Positions 9,370-22,271 of a DNA stretch of 64,000 bases are shown one piece after another. Below the pieces are notes generated by a model. It did no database searches and was not told where the DNA came from. It worked only from the letters and a program-made list of their open reading frames with translations. Numbering within the stretch: position 1 is the stretch's first letter; every line of letters starts with the position of its first letter. Both the position numbers and the translations under genes were made by a program. The DNA comes from Terracoccus luteus (GTDB lineage Bacteria; Actinomycetota; Actinomycetes; Actinomycetales; Dermatophilaceae): positions 1,860,001 through 1,924,000 of the forward strand of contig NZ_RBXT01000001.1 of assembly GCF_003635045.1 (NCBI RefSeq). Direction: 5' to 3'.

Positions 9370-10293
9370 TCAGTCGAGCGTCGCGCTCCCGGTGCCGCGC
9401 CATCCCTCGACGGAGAGGTGGAACTTCGCCACGAGCCGGTCGGCGAAGGGGGCCGACGACAGGCGCGCGAACCGGATGGGACGCTCGCTGCGACGCACCT
9501 CGACCCGCGCTCCCGGGGCGAGGTCGACATGCCGCCGGCCGTCGCACCACAGGACCCCGGTGCCGTCGTTGTCCTCCTCGATCTCGATCGCGAGGTGGGT
9601 GTCGGGGCCGAGCACGAGCGGGCGCGCGAAGAGGGCGTGCGCGGAGTTGGGGACGACGAGGATGGCCTCGACCTGCGGCCACACCACGGGTCCGCCGGCG
9701 GAGAAGGCGTAGGCGGTCGAGCCGGTCGGCGTCGAGACGATGATGCCGTCGCAGCCCCAGCTCGACAACGGGCGGCCGTCGACCTCGAGCGTCGTGCGCA
9801 GCATCCGCTCGCGCGACGCCTTCTCGACGCTCATCTCGTTGAGGGCCCAGCTCGAGGCGACGATCTCCTCGCCGCGGCGCACGGTCACCTCGAGTGTCAT
9901 GCGCTCGTCGACCTCGTACTGGTTGCGGGCGATGTGCTCGACGGTGGCGCCGAGGTCGTCGCGCTCGGCCTCCGCGAGGAAGCCGACGTGCCCGAGGTTG
10001 ACCCCGAGCAGCGGCACGTCGACGCTGCGCGCGAACTCGGCGCCGCGCAGGATCGTCCCGTCGCCGCCGAGCACGACGACGAGGTCGCAGCCCTCGGCGA
10101 CGAGCGCCTCGGGGGCGCTGTCGTCGGCGGCGATGTGCACGCGTGAGGAACGGGTGAGGTCGAGGGCCTGCGCCTCGTCGGCCTGGAGCGAGACCTCGAT
10201 GCCGAGCGCGGTGAGGCGCTCGATGACCCCGCGGGCCACGGCGATGGCCTCCGGCCGGCGGGGGTGGGCGACGAGCAGGATGCGGCGCGTCAC
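9370..10293 (-). CDS. nadK: NAD kinase
   Basis: A 307-residue ATP (or polyphosphate)-NAD kinase that makes NADP in the cytosol. The conserved GGDGTILRGAE motif is near residue 75, the NE/D motif is in ALNEMSVEKAS, and the glycine-rich TPTGSTAYAFSAGGP is near residue 180, all canonical. The GTG start overlaps the tlyA stop (GTGA). The order tlyA-nadK-recN matches Mycobacterium tuberculosis Rv1694-Rv1696. Confidence 0.96.
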   Translation of the reverse strand: MTRRILLVAHPRRPEAIAVARGVIERLTALGIEVSLQADEAQALDLTRSSRVHIAADDSAPEALVAEGCDLVVVLGGDGTILRGAEFARSVDVPLLGVNLGHVGFLAEAERDDLGATVEHIARNQYEVDERMTLEVTVRRGEEIVASSWALNEMSVEKASRERMLRTTLEVDGRPLSSWGCDGIIVSTPTGSTAYAFSAGGPVVWPQVEAILVVPNSAHALFARPLVLGPDTHLAIEIEEDNDGTGVLWCDGRRHVDLAPGARVEVRRSERPIRFARLSSAPFADRLVAKFHLSVEGWRGTGSATLD

Positions 10294-11078
10294 TGGTCTG
10301 CCTCCGGCTGCATGCGTTCCAGCATGTCACCCGGGTCGGTCGCCCCCGGGCGGGGGGCGAGCCACAGGAGGAACTCGCGGTTGCCGTCGCCGCCCGCGAT
10401 GGGGCTCGGCGCCAGGCCGTGCACGTGGAGCCCGGCCTGCTGGGCCGCCCCGACGACGTCGCGCAGCACCCGGCGGTGCTCGTGCCGGGAGGTGACGACC
10501 CCCCGCCGGCCGAGACGTTCACGGCCGACCTCGAACTGGGGCTTGACGAGCACGACGAGGTCACCGTCGTCGTGCACGAGGGAGCGGAGCACGGGCAGCA
10601 CGAGGGTGAGCGAGATGAAGCTGAGGTCGCACACGAGCAGGTCGAACGGTCCGCCGAGCTGCTCGGGCCCGACGTCGCGCACGTTCGTGCCGGGCAGGTC
10701 GGTCACCCGGGGGTCGGCGGCCACCGAGGCGACGAGCTGCCCGTGACCGACGTCGAGGGCCGTCACGTGGGCGGCGCCCGCCTCGAGCAGCACCTGGGTG
10801 AAGCCACCGGTGCTCGCGCCCACGTCGACACAGCGTCGCCCCTGGACCGTCAGCGGCCACAGCTCGAGGGCGCGGAGCAGCTTCAGGGCCGCCCGACCGA
10901 CCCAACGGTCTGGCTCACGCGTGAGACTGACGACCGCGTCGTCGGCGACGGGGGTCGACGGGCGGGTGACGGCCCGACCGTCGACGAGCACGGAGCCGGC
11001 GACGACGAGCTCACGCGCCTGGGTGCGGGAGCGGGCCAGCCCGCGGGTGACGAGGGAGACGTCGAGGCGGGTGGTCAC
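10290..11078 (-). CDS. tlyA: TlyA family rRNA 2'-O-methyltransferase
   Basis: A 262-residue protein. An N-terminal S4 RNA-binding domain (RLDVSLVTRGLARSRTQARE) is joined to an FtsJ-type methyltransferase with the SAM-binding motif VDVGASTGGFTQVLLEAGA and the catalytic region DLLVCDLSFISL. In mycobacteria TlyA methylates 16S and 23S rRNA and is needed for capreomycin susceptibility, and the same role is likely here. The start is GTG. Its stop overlaps nadK, and its own start overlaps the upstream small gene's stop, so these genes are tightly coupled. Confidence 0.94.
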   Translation of the reverse strand: MTTRLDVSLVTRGLARSRTQARELVVAGSVLVDGRAVTRPSTPVADDAVVSLTREPDRWVGRAALKLLRALELWPLTVQGRRCVDVGASTGGFTQVLLEAGAAHVTALDVGHGQLVASVAADPRVTDLPGTNVRDVGPEQLGGPFDLLVCDLSFISLTLVLPVLRSLVHDDGDLVVLVKPQFEVGRERLGRRGVVTSRHEHRRVLRDVVGAAQQAGLHVHGLAPSPIAGGDGNREFLLWLAPRPGATDPGDMLERMQPEADQ

Positions 11079-11440
11079 GCCCGGCCGAGGTCGCCCAGAC
11101 GACCCTGCAGGAGCCGGTGCACGCGCTCACCGGTGTCGACGCGCTCCTCGAACGACCGGTTCTGCGCCTGGGCCAGCTCGCCGAGAGCCGCGTCGAGGTC
11201 GTCGTCCCCCGTCGCCGGCGGTTCCTCCACGGGCTGGTCACCGAGGTCCTCGTGCCGCTCGTCCACCGGCAGCCGGGACGGCTCGGACTGCCCCGTCGAC
11301 CCGGACGGCGGGGACGGCCGGTTGGTCGAGCCCGCCGGGCCGTGGGGCGACACCGCTCGGGTCTCGTCGACATGCGGTGGTGACGGCACCGGCGCCGGCG
11401 CGATCTCGTGGGCGTCGTGGGCGTCGTCGGTGCTGCTCAT
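11075..11440 (-). CDS. small conserved-position protein of unknown function
   Basis: A 121-residue protein. The first 75 residues are Pro/Ser/Asp-rich and predicted disordered. The last 40 form a probable helix (DDDLDAALGELAQAQNRSFEERVDTGERVHRLLQ). It lies between the HAD phosphatase and tlyA, exactly where Mycobacterium has the small gene Rv1693, and overlaps tlyA by four bases. Only the C-terminal helix looks conserved in style. No function is assigned. Confidence 0.75.
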   Translation of the reverse strand: MSSTDDAHDAHEIAPAPVPSPPHVDETRAVSPHGPAGSTNRPSPPSGSTGQSEPSRLPVDERHEDLGDQPVEEPPATGDDDLDAALGELAQAQNRSFEERVDTGERVHRLLQGRLGDLGRA

Positions 11441-11504
11441 GGCGACCTCCTGGGTGGACGGTGGTGCCCGTCACCGTACCCGGGCCGCCCCCGACGGACG
11501 GCGC

Positions 11505-12635
11505 TCAGGTGCGGCGGTCGGACGTGTCGCCGGTCGCCCGGTCGGACGGGTCGGTGGCAGCCGGCACGAGCGCGTCGAGCACCGAGGCCAGGGTGACGAG
11601 CCGTTCCAGGGCTTCACCTTCAGGTGAAGCGTGAGCCTGTGTGGCGGCGTCACGCCGCTCCAGCAGCAGCGCCAGACCGGCCCGGATCGCCTCCGAGGGA
11701 TGCCCGTCCTCCCCCTCGAGCACCAGGGCGTCGTCCTGCACGCGCGCGGTGACGGGTCCGCAGCGCCACGTCCCGTCCGACCCGTCCACGCGGACGGGGT
11801 CGACGTAGCGCTGGTGCAGCTCACCGAGGTGGCCGATGACATAGGTCGGCGGGGTGGTCGACACGGCGCGGACGAGGTCGCTCGGCGCGTCGACGCCGGT
11901 GAGCACCCAGGCGCTGTCGATACCGGTCCTCCCGGCGCCGTCGATGTCGGTGTCGAGACGGTCACCGACGGCCAGGGTCCGGGAGCGGTCGGTGCCGAGG
12001 CGGTCGGCGGCGAGCTCGTACAGCGGCGGATGGGGCTTGCCGACGACGGCGTCGGGCTCTCGTCGTGCAGCACGGCCGACGAGCGCCACGTAGGCGCCGT
12101 TGCCGGGGGCGTCTCCCCACTCGAGCGGGAGGGTGGCGTCGCCGTTGCTGGCGACCCACGGCACGCCACGCGCGACGTGGCGGGTGGCCACCTCGAAGTC
12201 CGTGACCGTCAGCTGCCGGCCCAAACCCTGCAGCACGGCGTCGACCGTCACGTCGTGGTCGGCGGCGTCGGAGGGCGCCACGGCCGTCAGGCCCGCCTCG
12301 GTGATGGCGGCCGTGGTACCCGGCCCACCCACGGCCAGCACCCTCACGCCGGGCGACAGCCGTTCCGCGAGGTGTGCGGCGCCGGCCTGAGCGCTCGTCA
12401 CGACGTCGTCGACCTCGCACGGGGCGCCGAGGCCACGCAGCTGGTCGGCGATGTCCGACGGCATCCGGGACGCGTTGTTCGTCGCGTAGACGATCCGGCG
12501 ACCGGATGCCACCACGTCGCTCAGTGCCTCCGGGGCCCCTGGAACAGCGCCGTCGCCCCGGTAGACCACCCCGTCGAGGTCGCAGACGACCCCGTCGTAA
12601 CGGTCCAGCAGCGGCCGCCCGCCCGCGTCAGTCAC
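11505..12635 (-). CDS. HAD family IIA hydrolase (NagD-like, Rv1692 type)
   Basis: A HAD phosphatase with the nucleophile motif VVCDLDGVVYRGD close to the N-terminus, motif II in YATNNASRM, motif III Lys in VVGKPHPPLY and motif IV acids in AVGDRLDTDIDGA. The C2 cap between motifs II and III places it in subclass IIA. The M. tuberculosis homologue at the same locus (Rv1692) is reported as a glycerol-3-phosphate phosphatase in phospholipid recycling. GTG 12635 was chosen because it overlaps the upstream stop by only 8 bases and lies close to the first motif. ATG 12686 would add 17 residues and a 59-base overlap. Confidence 0.87.
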   Translation of the reverse strand: MTDAGGRPLLDRYDGVVCDLDGVVYRGDGAVPGAPEALSDVVASGRRIVYATNNASRMPSDIADQLRGLGAPCEVDDVVTSAQAGAAHLAERLSPGVRVLAVGGPGTTAAITEAGLTAVAPSDAADHDVTVDAVLQGLGRQLTVTDFEVATRHVARGVPWVASNGDATLPLEWGDAPGNGAYVALVGRAARREPDAVVGKPHPPLYELAADRLGTDRSRTLAVGDRLDTDIDGAGRTGIDSAWVLTGVDAPSDLVRAVSTTPPTYVIGHLGELHQRYVDPVRVDGSDGTWRCGPVTARVQDDALVLEGEDGHPSEAIRAGLALLLERRDAATQAHASPEGEALERLVTLASVLDALVPAATDPSDRATGDTSDRRT

Positions 12636-14334
12636 GCCGGCCGTCGACCTCGCGCTCGTCGTCGCTCCGGGTGTCATCGGCGTCATCGCCGTCAGCGGTC
12701 TGCGGCCGGCCGTCGAGGAAGGTGGGGGCGAGGTCCGACCGGGAGTCCGAGCCGTCCACCCGGTCCGGTTCGGTCAGGGCCGTCTGAGGGTCACCCTCGT
12801 CGAGCTCGTCGTCCTCCGCGTCGTCCTCGTCGTCCTCGTCGTCCTCGTCGTCCTCGTCGTCGGCGTCCTCCTCGAGGTCACCGTCGTCGTCCTGGTCGTC
12901 GTCATCCGCGTCGTCAAGGTCCTCGTCGTCGAGGTCGTCGTCGTCGAGCTCGCCATCCTCGTCGGCGTCGTCCTCGTCGGCAGCACTCAGGTCGCCATCG
13001 GTCATGAGCTCGTCGTCGTCACCGAGAAGGTCGGTCACCTCGACCCCGTCGAGCTCGTCCAGCCGCTCAGCGGCGTCCGTGGTCAGCTCGTGGTCGGCGT
13101 CGGCCGCACGGGAGAACCACTCCCGCGCCCCCTCCACGTCTCGGACAGCGAGCTTGGCGTCCGCGTACGCGTAGTAGAGGCGGGCGGCCGACGGCCGGTT
13201 GGGGCTGATGCGGCGCGAGAGATCCGCCAGGCCGGCCACGGCGGCGTCCGACTGACCGAGGTCACGACGGATGCCGGACACGACGATGGCCAGCTCGACG
13301 CGGTCGTCGATGGCGAGCGTGCTCGTCTCCGGGGACTGGGCCAGCTCGAGGGCCTTGTCGTGCCGGCCGAGGGCCCGCTCGCAGTCGACCATGAGGGGCA
13401 GCAGGTGGTTGCTGCCAGACAGCCGACGGACGGTGCGGAACTCCCCGAGCGCCCGGGCCCAGTCACCGAGCCGGTAGGCCACGAGACCGAGCGCCTCGCG
13501 GGCGGCCGGGACGCGGCCGGCGCGACGCACGGCCGTCTCGGCGTGAGCAAGGGCGGCCTGTGCGTCGACGTCGAGCAGCTCGGCAACCATGACGAGGTGC
13601 TGGGCGACGCCCTCGGCGTTCTCCTTCGAGAGGGTCCGCAGCTGGTTCTTCACGCCGCGGTCGACCTCGTGGCCGGTCACACCCTCACGGATACGGGGCT
13701 CGGGCAGGCGCGGCGACTTGGGCGTGAGCATCTGACCGCCGCGCTGCTGGCGGTCGCGGCCGGCTCCCCCGCGCGGACCGTCGTCGCGACGCGGACGGTC
13801 ACGGTCGAACGAACGCGAGCCGCCGCGGTCGTCGCGCTGGGGGCGGTCACGATCGAAGGAACGCGGACCGCTCCGGTCGTCGCGACGAGGGCCGCCACGA
13901 TCGTCGCGCTGGGGGCGGTCACGATCGAAGGAACGCGAGCCACCGCGGTCGTCACGACGAGGGCCGCCACGATCGTCACGCTGGGGACGGTCACGATCGA
14001 AGGAACGCGGACCGCTCCGGTCGTCACGACGGGGGCCACCGCGGTCGTCACGCTGCGGACGGTCACGATCGAAGGAACGCGGACCGCTCCGGCCGTCACG
14101 ACGAGGGCCACCGCGGTCGTCACGCTGCGGACGGTCACGATCGAAGGAACGCGGACCGCTCCGGCCGTCACGACGGGGACCACCCCTGTCGTCACGACGG
14201 TCGCGGTCGAACGACCGCGCGCGGTCGTCGCCGGGCCGGCGAGGGTCGTTTGACCGCGCACGGTCAAACGTCCGGCGCGGGCGGCGCTCGTCGTCCCCGC
14301 GCTCGCGGTCGGGCCTGTCCTGGTCGTCGCTCAT
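12628..14334 (-). CDS. TPR protein with polyampholytic repeat N-terminus and acidic C-terminal tail
   Basis: A 568-residue protein in three parts. The first 190 residues or so are almost only Arg, Asp, Gly, Pro and Ser in 24-residue repeats (unit SFDRDRPQRDDRGG then PRRD-RSGPR). A middle helical region (about 195-425) resembles tetratricopeptide repeats, with ALAHAETAVRRAG, ALGLVAYRLGDWARALGEF and LYYAYADAKLAVRDVEGARE. A C-terminal stretch (about 445-540) is nearly pure Asp/Glu. The middle domain corresponds in position and type to Rv1691 of Mycobacterium. ATG 14334 was chosen for its GAGG ribosome site; ATG 14373 lacks one. Function is unknown. Confidence 0.82.
   Translation of the reverse strand: MSDDQDRPDRERGDDERRPRRTFDRARSNDPRRPGDDRARSFDRDRRDDRGGPRRDGRSGPRSFDRDRPQRDDRGGPRRDGRSGPRSFDRDRPQRDDRGGPRRDDRSGPRSFDRDRPQRDDRGGPRRDDRGGSRSFDRDRPQRDDRGGPRRDDRSGPRSFDRDRPQRDDRGGSRSFDRDRPRRDDGPRGGAGRDRQQRGGQMLTPKSPRLPEPRIREGVTGHEVDRGVKNQLRTLSKENAEGVAQHLVMVAELLDVDAQAALAHAETAVRRAGRVPAAREALGLVAYRLGDWARALGEFRTVRRLSGSNHLLPLMVDCERALGRHDKALELAQSPETSTLAIDDRVELAIVVSGIRRDLGQSDAAVAGLADLSRRISPNRPSAARLYYAYADAKLAVRDVEGAREWFSRAADADHELTTDAAERLDELDGVEVTDLLGDDDELMTDGDLSAADEDDADEDGELDDDDLDDEDLDDADDDDQDDDGDLEEDADDEDDEDDEDDEDDAEDDELDEGDPQTALTEPDRVDGSDSRSDLAPTFLDGRPQTADGDDADDTRSDDEREVDGRRD
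13790..14187 (-). repeat. 72-bp tandem coding repeats
   Basis: The core GATCGAAGG occurs at 13851, 13923, 13995, 14067 and 14139, spaced exactly 72 bp, with flanking DNA strongly conserved between copies. Each unit encodes 24 residues of the Arg/Asp/Gly-rich region of the TPR protein. A unit divisible by three means copy-number change would keep the frame. Confidence 0.9.
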
Positions 14335-14388
14335 GAATCCATCATCCTCGTCGTCGAGCCCGAGTGACACCATCGGCCGTGCGGGCAC

Positions 14389-14437
14389 AAAAAAAGAGCG
14401 CCCCCGACGAACCGTTGCGGTGTCGTCAGGGGCGCTC
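14389..14437 (-). terminator. factor-independent terminator of the rRNA operon
   Basis: On the minus strand, GAGCGCCCCTGACGA (14437-14423) pairs with TCGTCGGGGGCGCTC (14410-14396) through 15 positions, one of them a G-U pair, and is followed by seven T (14395-14389). It lies 12 bases after the 5S gene and 55 bases before the TPR gene start. Confidence 0.92.
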
Positions 14438-14448
14438 CTGTAATGGTT

Positions 14449-14567
14449 GTCCGGCTGCGTCCTACTCTCCCACACCGTCACCAGTGCAGTACCATCGGCG
14501 CTGAAGGGCTTAGCTTCCGGGTTCGGAATGGAGCCGGGCGTTTCCCCTTCGCTATGGCAGCCGTAAC
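14449..14567 (-). rRNA. rrf: 5S ribosomal RNA
   Basis: The minus strand begins GTTACGGCTGCCATAGCG and contains GGAAACGCCCGGCTCCATTC and GCTAAGCCCTTCAGCGCC, the usual actinobacterial 5S sequence. It ends GCAGCCGGAC, which pairs with the 5' end. Ends are placed by this terminal helix and may be off by a few bases. Confidence 0.95.
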
Positions 14568-14778
14568 TCTATGGAGATGTCCACCCACCAGATTCGGCCG
14601 CCGTGTGTCGCGGGGCCGTGGTGGTGGGGGTGTTTCTCAGTTCTTGGGTCCCCTGGACCGGTACGTGTGGGGGCTGTGGCTGTAGCCAACCCACACCCGG
14701 TCAAGGGTTGTTGTGTTGTCAGTTCGCCGTTTGTGTATCGGGAACTGCACAGTGGACGCGGAGCATCTTCGTGGTTAT
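14568..14778 (-). other. 23S-5S spacer with 3' half of pre-23S processing stem
   Basis: A 211-base spacer without a gene. Bases 14740-14782 are the near-complement of 17896-17935 on the other flank of 23S, so the precursor RNA can form a stem of about 35-40 bp with a few bulges closing the 23S rRNA, as expected for RNase III processing. The rest (14568-14739) shows nothing recognisable. Confidence 0.75.
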
Positions 14779-19869
<5,091 letters not shown>

Positions 19870-20128
19870 AAAAAACACCCAACAAAGGGCTCAAAACCCA
19901 GCTGAAAAACCGAACAACCAGCAAAAAAACTGATCATCAGTCAAATCAACTCAAAGAAACATCCCAACCAGAACCCACGCACACCCACCACAACGGCAGA
20001 CCCACGCAAGCCCCAGCCAACGGGACAAAAAAATGGCATCAATAATGTGACACGCTGTTGAGTTCTCAAGAATCGGACGCACACCGTCCCGCGGCTCAGC
20101 GAGCCATGTTCCCGGGGCTGGTCCTTCT
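19870..20128 (-). other. rRNA operon leader with boxA-like antitermination element
   Basis: A transcribed leader of about 255 bases between the promoter and 16S. Near 20047-20072 the minus strand reads TTGAGAACTCAACAGCGTGT, the boxA-like sequence found before actinobacterial 16S genes, which recruits Nus factors. The segment 19870-20040 is unusually A-rich for this genome on the plus strand and contains no open frame with coding character. The TTGAGAAC core also occurs in the 16S-23S spacer. Confidence 0.72.
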
Positions 20129-20158
20129 AAGTTAGCCGCTCTCCAGCTTGGGAGTCAA
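20129..20158 (-). promoter_or_regulatory. probable rRNA operon promoter
   Basis: On the minus strand, -35 TTGACT (20158-20153), an 18-base spacer and -10 TAACTT (20134-20129), followed by AGAAGG. The layout resembles known actinobacterial rrn promoters. Transcription would start about 250 bases before 16S. Confidence 0.65.
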
Positions 20159-20221
20159 ACCCGTGAACCGCCTCTTGGAGGGGCCGGATCTGCTCGCTTG
20201 GTTTCCCGCGGCAGTGAGAAC

Positions 20222-20250
20222 ATTACATGGGTTGTGGCCCAGCGCCTAAT
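20222..20250 (-). promoter_or_regulatory. possible second rRNA promoter
   Basis: The minus strand reads ATTAGG (20250-20245), a 17-base spacer and TGTAAT (20227-20222). The -10 is good but the -35 is poor. Tandem promoters are common before rRNA operons. Bases 20251-20346 up to deoA show nothing else. Confidence 0.35.
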
Positions 20251-20346
20251 CGCCTCCCGGGACGAGGCCCGTCAGGCCTCTGACCTGCGACGATGCGCCC
20301 GCGGTGCCGCGCGAGCGCCGTGCCGCCCCTGCCACGAGGCGGGGTC

Positions 20347-21636
20347 TCAGGCGACCCGGTCGACCACCACGGGGAGCAGATCGGGGCGTGATCCCTCAGG
20401 CGCGAGCGTGTACCCGCCCTCCAGCGCCTCGAGGGCACGCTCGAACCGCTCCGGGGTGTCGGTGTGCAGCGTCATGAGCGGCTCTCCCCCACGCACCACC
20501 GCACCGGGCTTGGCGTGCAGCTCGACGCCGGCGCCGGCCTGCACCGGGTCCTCCTTGCGGGCCCGACCCGCGCCGAGGCGCCACGCCGCCACCCCGACGG
20601 CGAGGGCGTCGAGCCGCACGAGCACCCCGTCGGCCGGTGCAAGCACGGTGTGGGTCTCCGCCGCCGTCGGCAGCGCGGCGTCGGGGTCGCCCCCCTGGGC
20701 CCGGATCATCCCGCGCCACACGTCCATGGCCCGTCCGCTCGCGAGGACGTCCGCCGGGTCGACCCCGTCGACGCCCGCCCCGGTGACCATCTCCCGGGCC
20801 AGGGCGACGGTCAGCTCGACGACGTCGGGCGGCCCCCCGCCCTGCAGCACCTCGACCGACTCGCGCACCTCGAGGGCGTTGCCGGCCGTGAGCCCGAGCG
20901 GGGTCTGCATGTTCGTCAGGAGCGCGACGGTGCGCACCCCGGCATCCGTGCCGAGGGCCACCATCGTCTCGGCGAGCTCCCGGGCGCTGTCGACGTCCTT
21001 CATGAACGCCCCGCTGCCCACCTTGACGTCGAGCACGAGCGAGCCGGTGCCCTCGGCGATCTTCTTGCTCATGATCGAGGTCGCGATGAGGGGGATGCAC
21101 GAGACCGTCCCCGTCACGTCACGCAGGGCGTAGAGCTTGCGGTCCGCCGGGGCGAGCCCCGTGCCGGCCGCGCAGATGACCGCTCCGACGTCGTCGAGCT
21201 GGGCCCGCATCTGCTCGTTGGAGAGGTTCGCCTGCCACCCGGGGATCGACTCGAGCTTGTCAAGGGTGCCCCCCGTGTGCCCGAGCCCGCGCCCGCTCAG
21301 CTGCGGCACGGCCACTCCGCAGGCCGCCACGAGCGGAGCCAGCGGCAGCGTGATCTTGTCGCCGACCCCGCCCGTCGAGTGCTTGTCGCTCGTGGGCCGC
21401 GAGAGCCCCGAGAAGTCGAGACGCTCACCGGAGCGGATCATCGCGTCGCACCACCGCGCGATCTCGCGGCGGCTCATTCCGTTGAGGTAGACCGCCATGG
21501 CGAGGGCGGACATCTGCTCCTCGGCCACCACCCCCCGGGTGTACGCGTCGACCACCCAGTCGATCTGCCCGTCGGACAGCTCCTCGTGGTCGCGCTTGGC
21601 AGAGATGACGTCGACGGCGTCGAAGGCTTGGCTCAC
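20347..21636 (-). CDS. deoA: thymidine phosphorylase
   Basis: A 429-residue pyrimidine-nucleoside phosphorylase that splits thymidine (or uridine) with phosphate into base and (deoxy)ribose-1-phosphate. It carries the family signature SGRGLGHTGGTLDKLESIPG near residue 115, the phosphate-binding stretch KHSTGGVGDK near 85, and KVGSGAFMKD. The start was placed at GTG 21636, giving the normal family length; longer in-frame extensions upstream are unsupported. It is the last gene of the nucleoside uptake operon, after cytidine deaminase. Confidence 0.94.
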   Translation of the reverse strand: MSQAFDAVDVISAKRDHEELSDGQIDWVVDAYTRGVVAEEQMSALAMAVYLNGMSRREIARWCDAMIRSGERLDFSGLSRPTSDKHSTGGVGDKITLPLAPLVAACGVAVPQLSGRGLGHTGGTLDKLESIPGWQANLSNEQMRAQLDDVGAVICAAGTGLAPADRKLYALRDVTGTVSCIPLIATSIMSKKIAEGTGSLVLDVKVGSGAFMKDVDSARELAETMVALGTDAGVRTVALLTNMQTPLGLTAGNALEVRESVEVLQGGGPPDVVELTVALAREMVTGAGVDGVDPADVLASGRAMDVWRGMIRAQGGDPDAALPTAAETHTVLAPADGVLVRLDALAVGVAAWRLGAGRARKEDPVQAGAGVELHAKPGAVVRGGEPLMTLHTDTPERFERALEALEGGYTLAPEGSRPDLLPVVVDRVA

Positions 21637-21806
21637 GCGCCCATCATGGCCCAGCACCCCCGTGCGGTGGGTGACCGGCGACCCGGTTCCGCCGTCGGCG
21701 TGACGACCTCGCCGACTGCCCCCGGGGACCCACGGCGCCGCCGCGAAGGCGAGGATGCCGGTCGGCCGGGTCCGTGGGCGACGTCGCCCCGTGCGGGGGG
21801 CGCGGG

Positions 21807-22271
21807 TCAGCGGGCGGCGTCGAGGTCGTGCGCTCCGAACGCCTGGGGCAGCACGGCGGTCATCGGCAGGACGCCCTCCGGCGTCATGACGAGACACTCC
21901 GGCCCGCCGTTCTCCCAGAGCAGCTGCCGGCACCGGCCGCAGGCCATGAGCGGCTGCCCGTCGCCACCGACGCAGTAGACCGCCACGAGGCGGCCGCCAC
22001 CGGTGGCGTGCAGCTCGCTCACCATGCCGCACTCGGCGCACAGGGCCACGCCGTAGGCCGCGTTCTCGACGTTGCAGCCGGCCACGACGCGCCCGTCGTC
22101 GACGAGCCCGGCCACGCCGACGGGGAAACGCGAGTACGGCGCGTAGGCCCGTCGCATCAGCTCGACGGCCCGCTCGTGCAGGGCCTCCCAGTCGACGGCG
22201 ACGGACGCCGCCCCGGGCGCGGTCGCCGCCCCCGGCCCACCGGCATCCGGCCCGGGTGGGTGGGAGGTCAC
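21807..22271 (-). CDS. cdd: cytidine deaminase
   Basis: A 154-residue zinc enzyme that converts cytidine and deoxycytidine to uridine forms. The catalytic GCNVENAAYGVALCAECG (zinc Cys plus proton-shuttle Glu) and the second zinc pair in ACGRCRQLLWE are intact. The first 27 residues are Pro/Ala/Gly-rich and precede the fold. The GTG start overlaps the permease stop (GTGA), tying cdd to the transporter and supporting nucleosides as the substrate. The 170-base gap to deoA contains no gene, only a GC-rich stretch with a short palindrome near 21777-21788. Confidence 0.94.
   Translation of the reverse strand: MTSHPPGPDAGGPGAATAPGAASVAVDWEALHERAVELMRRAYAPYSRFPVGVAGLVDDGRVVAGCNVENAAYGVALCAECGMVSELHATGGGRLVAVYCVGGDGQPLMACGRCRQLLWENGGPECLVMTPEGVLPMTAVLPQAFGAHDLDAAR

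Noticed and set aside
13790-14187. Regular repeats resembling a CRISPR array
   Set aside because: Units are contiguous at 72 bp with no variable spacers, in frame with a protein, and no cas genes are present.
20100-20200. Possible tRNA in the rRNA leader (GGTTTGACTCCC resembles a T-loop)
   Set aside because: No matching D-arm, anticodon arm and acceptor stem occur in the right order. The TTGACT is better explained as a -35 box.
20223-20438. A 71-codon frame on the minus strand before the rRNA promoter
   Set aside because: It overlaps the end of deoA and the promoter region, has only Arg/Gly/Pro-rich composition and no ribosome site.
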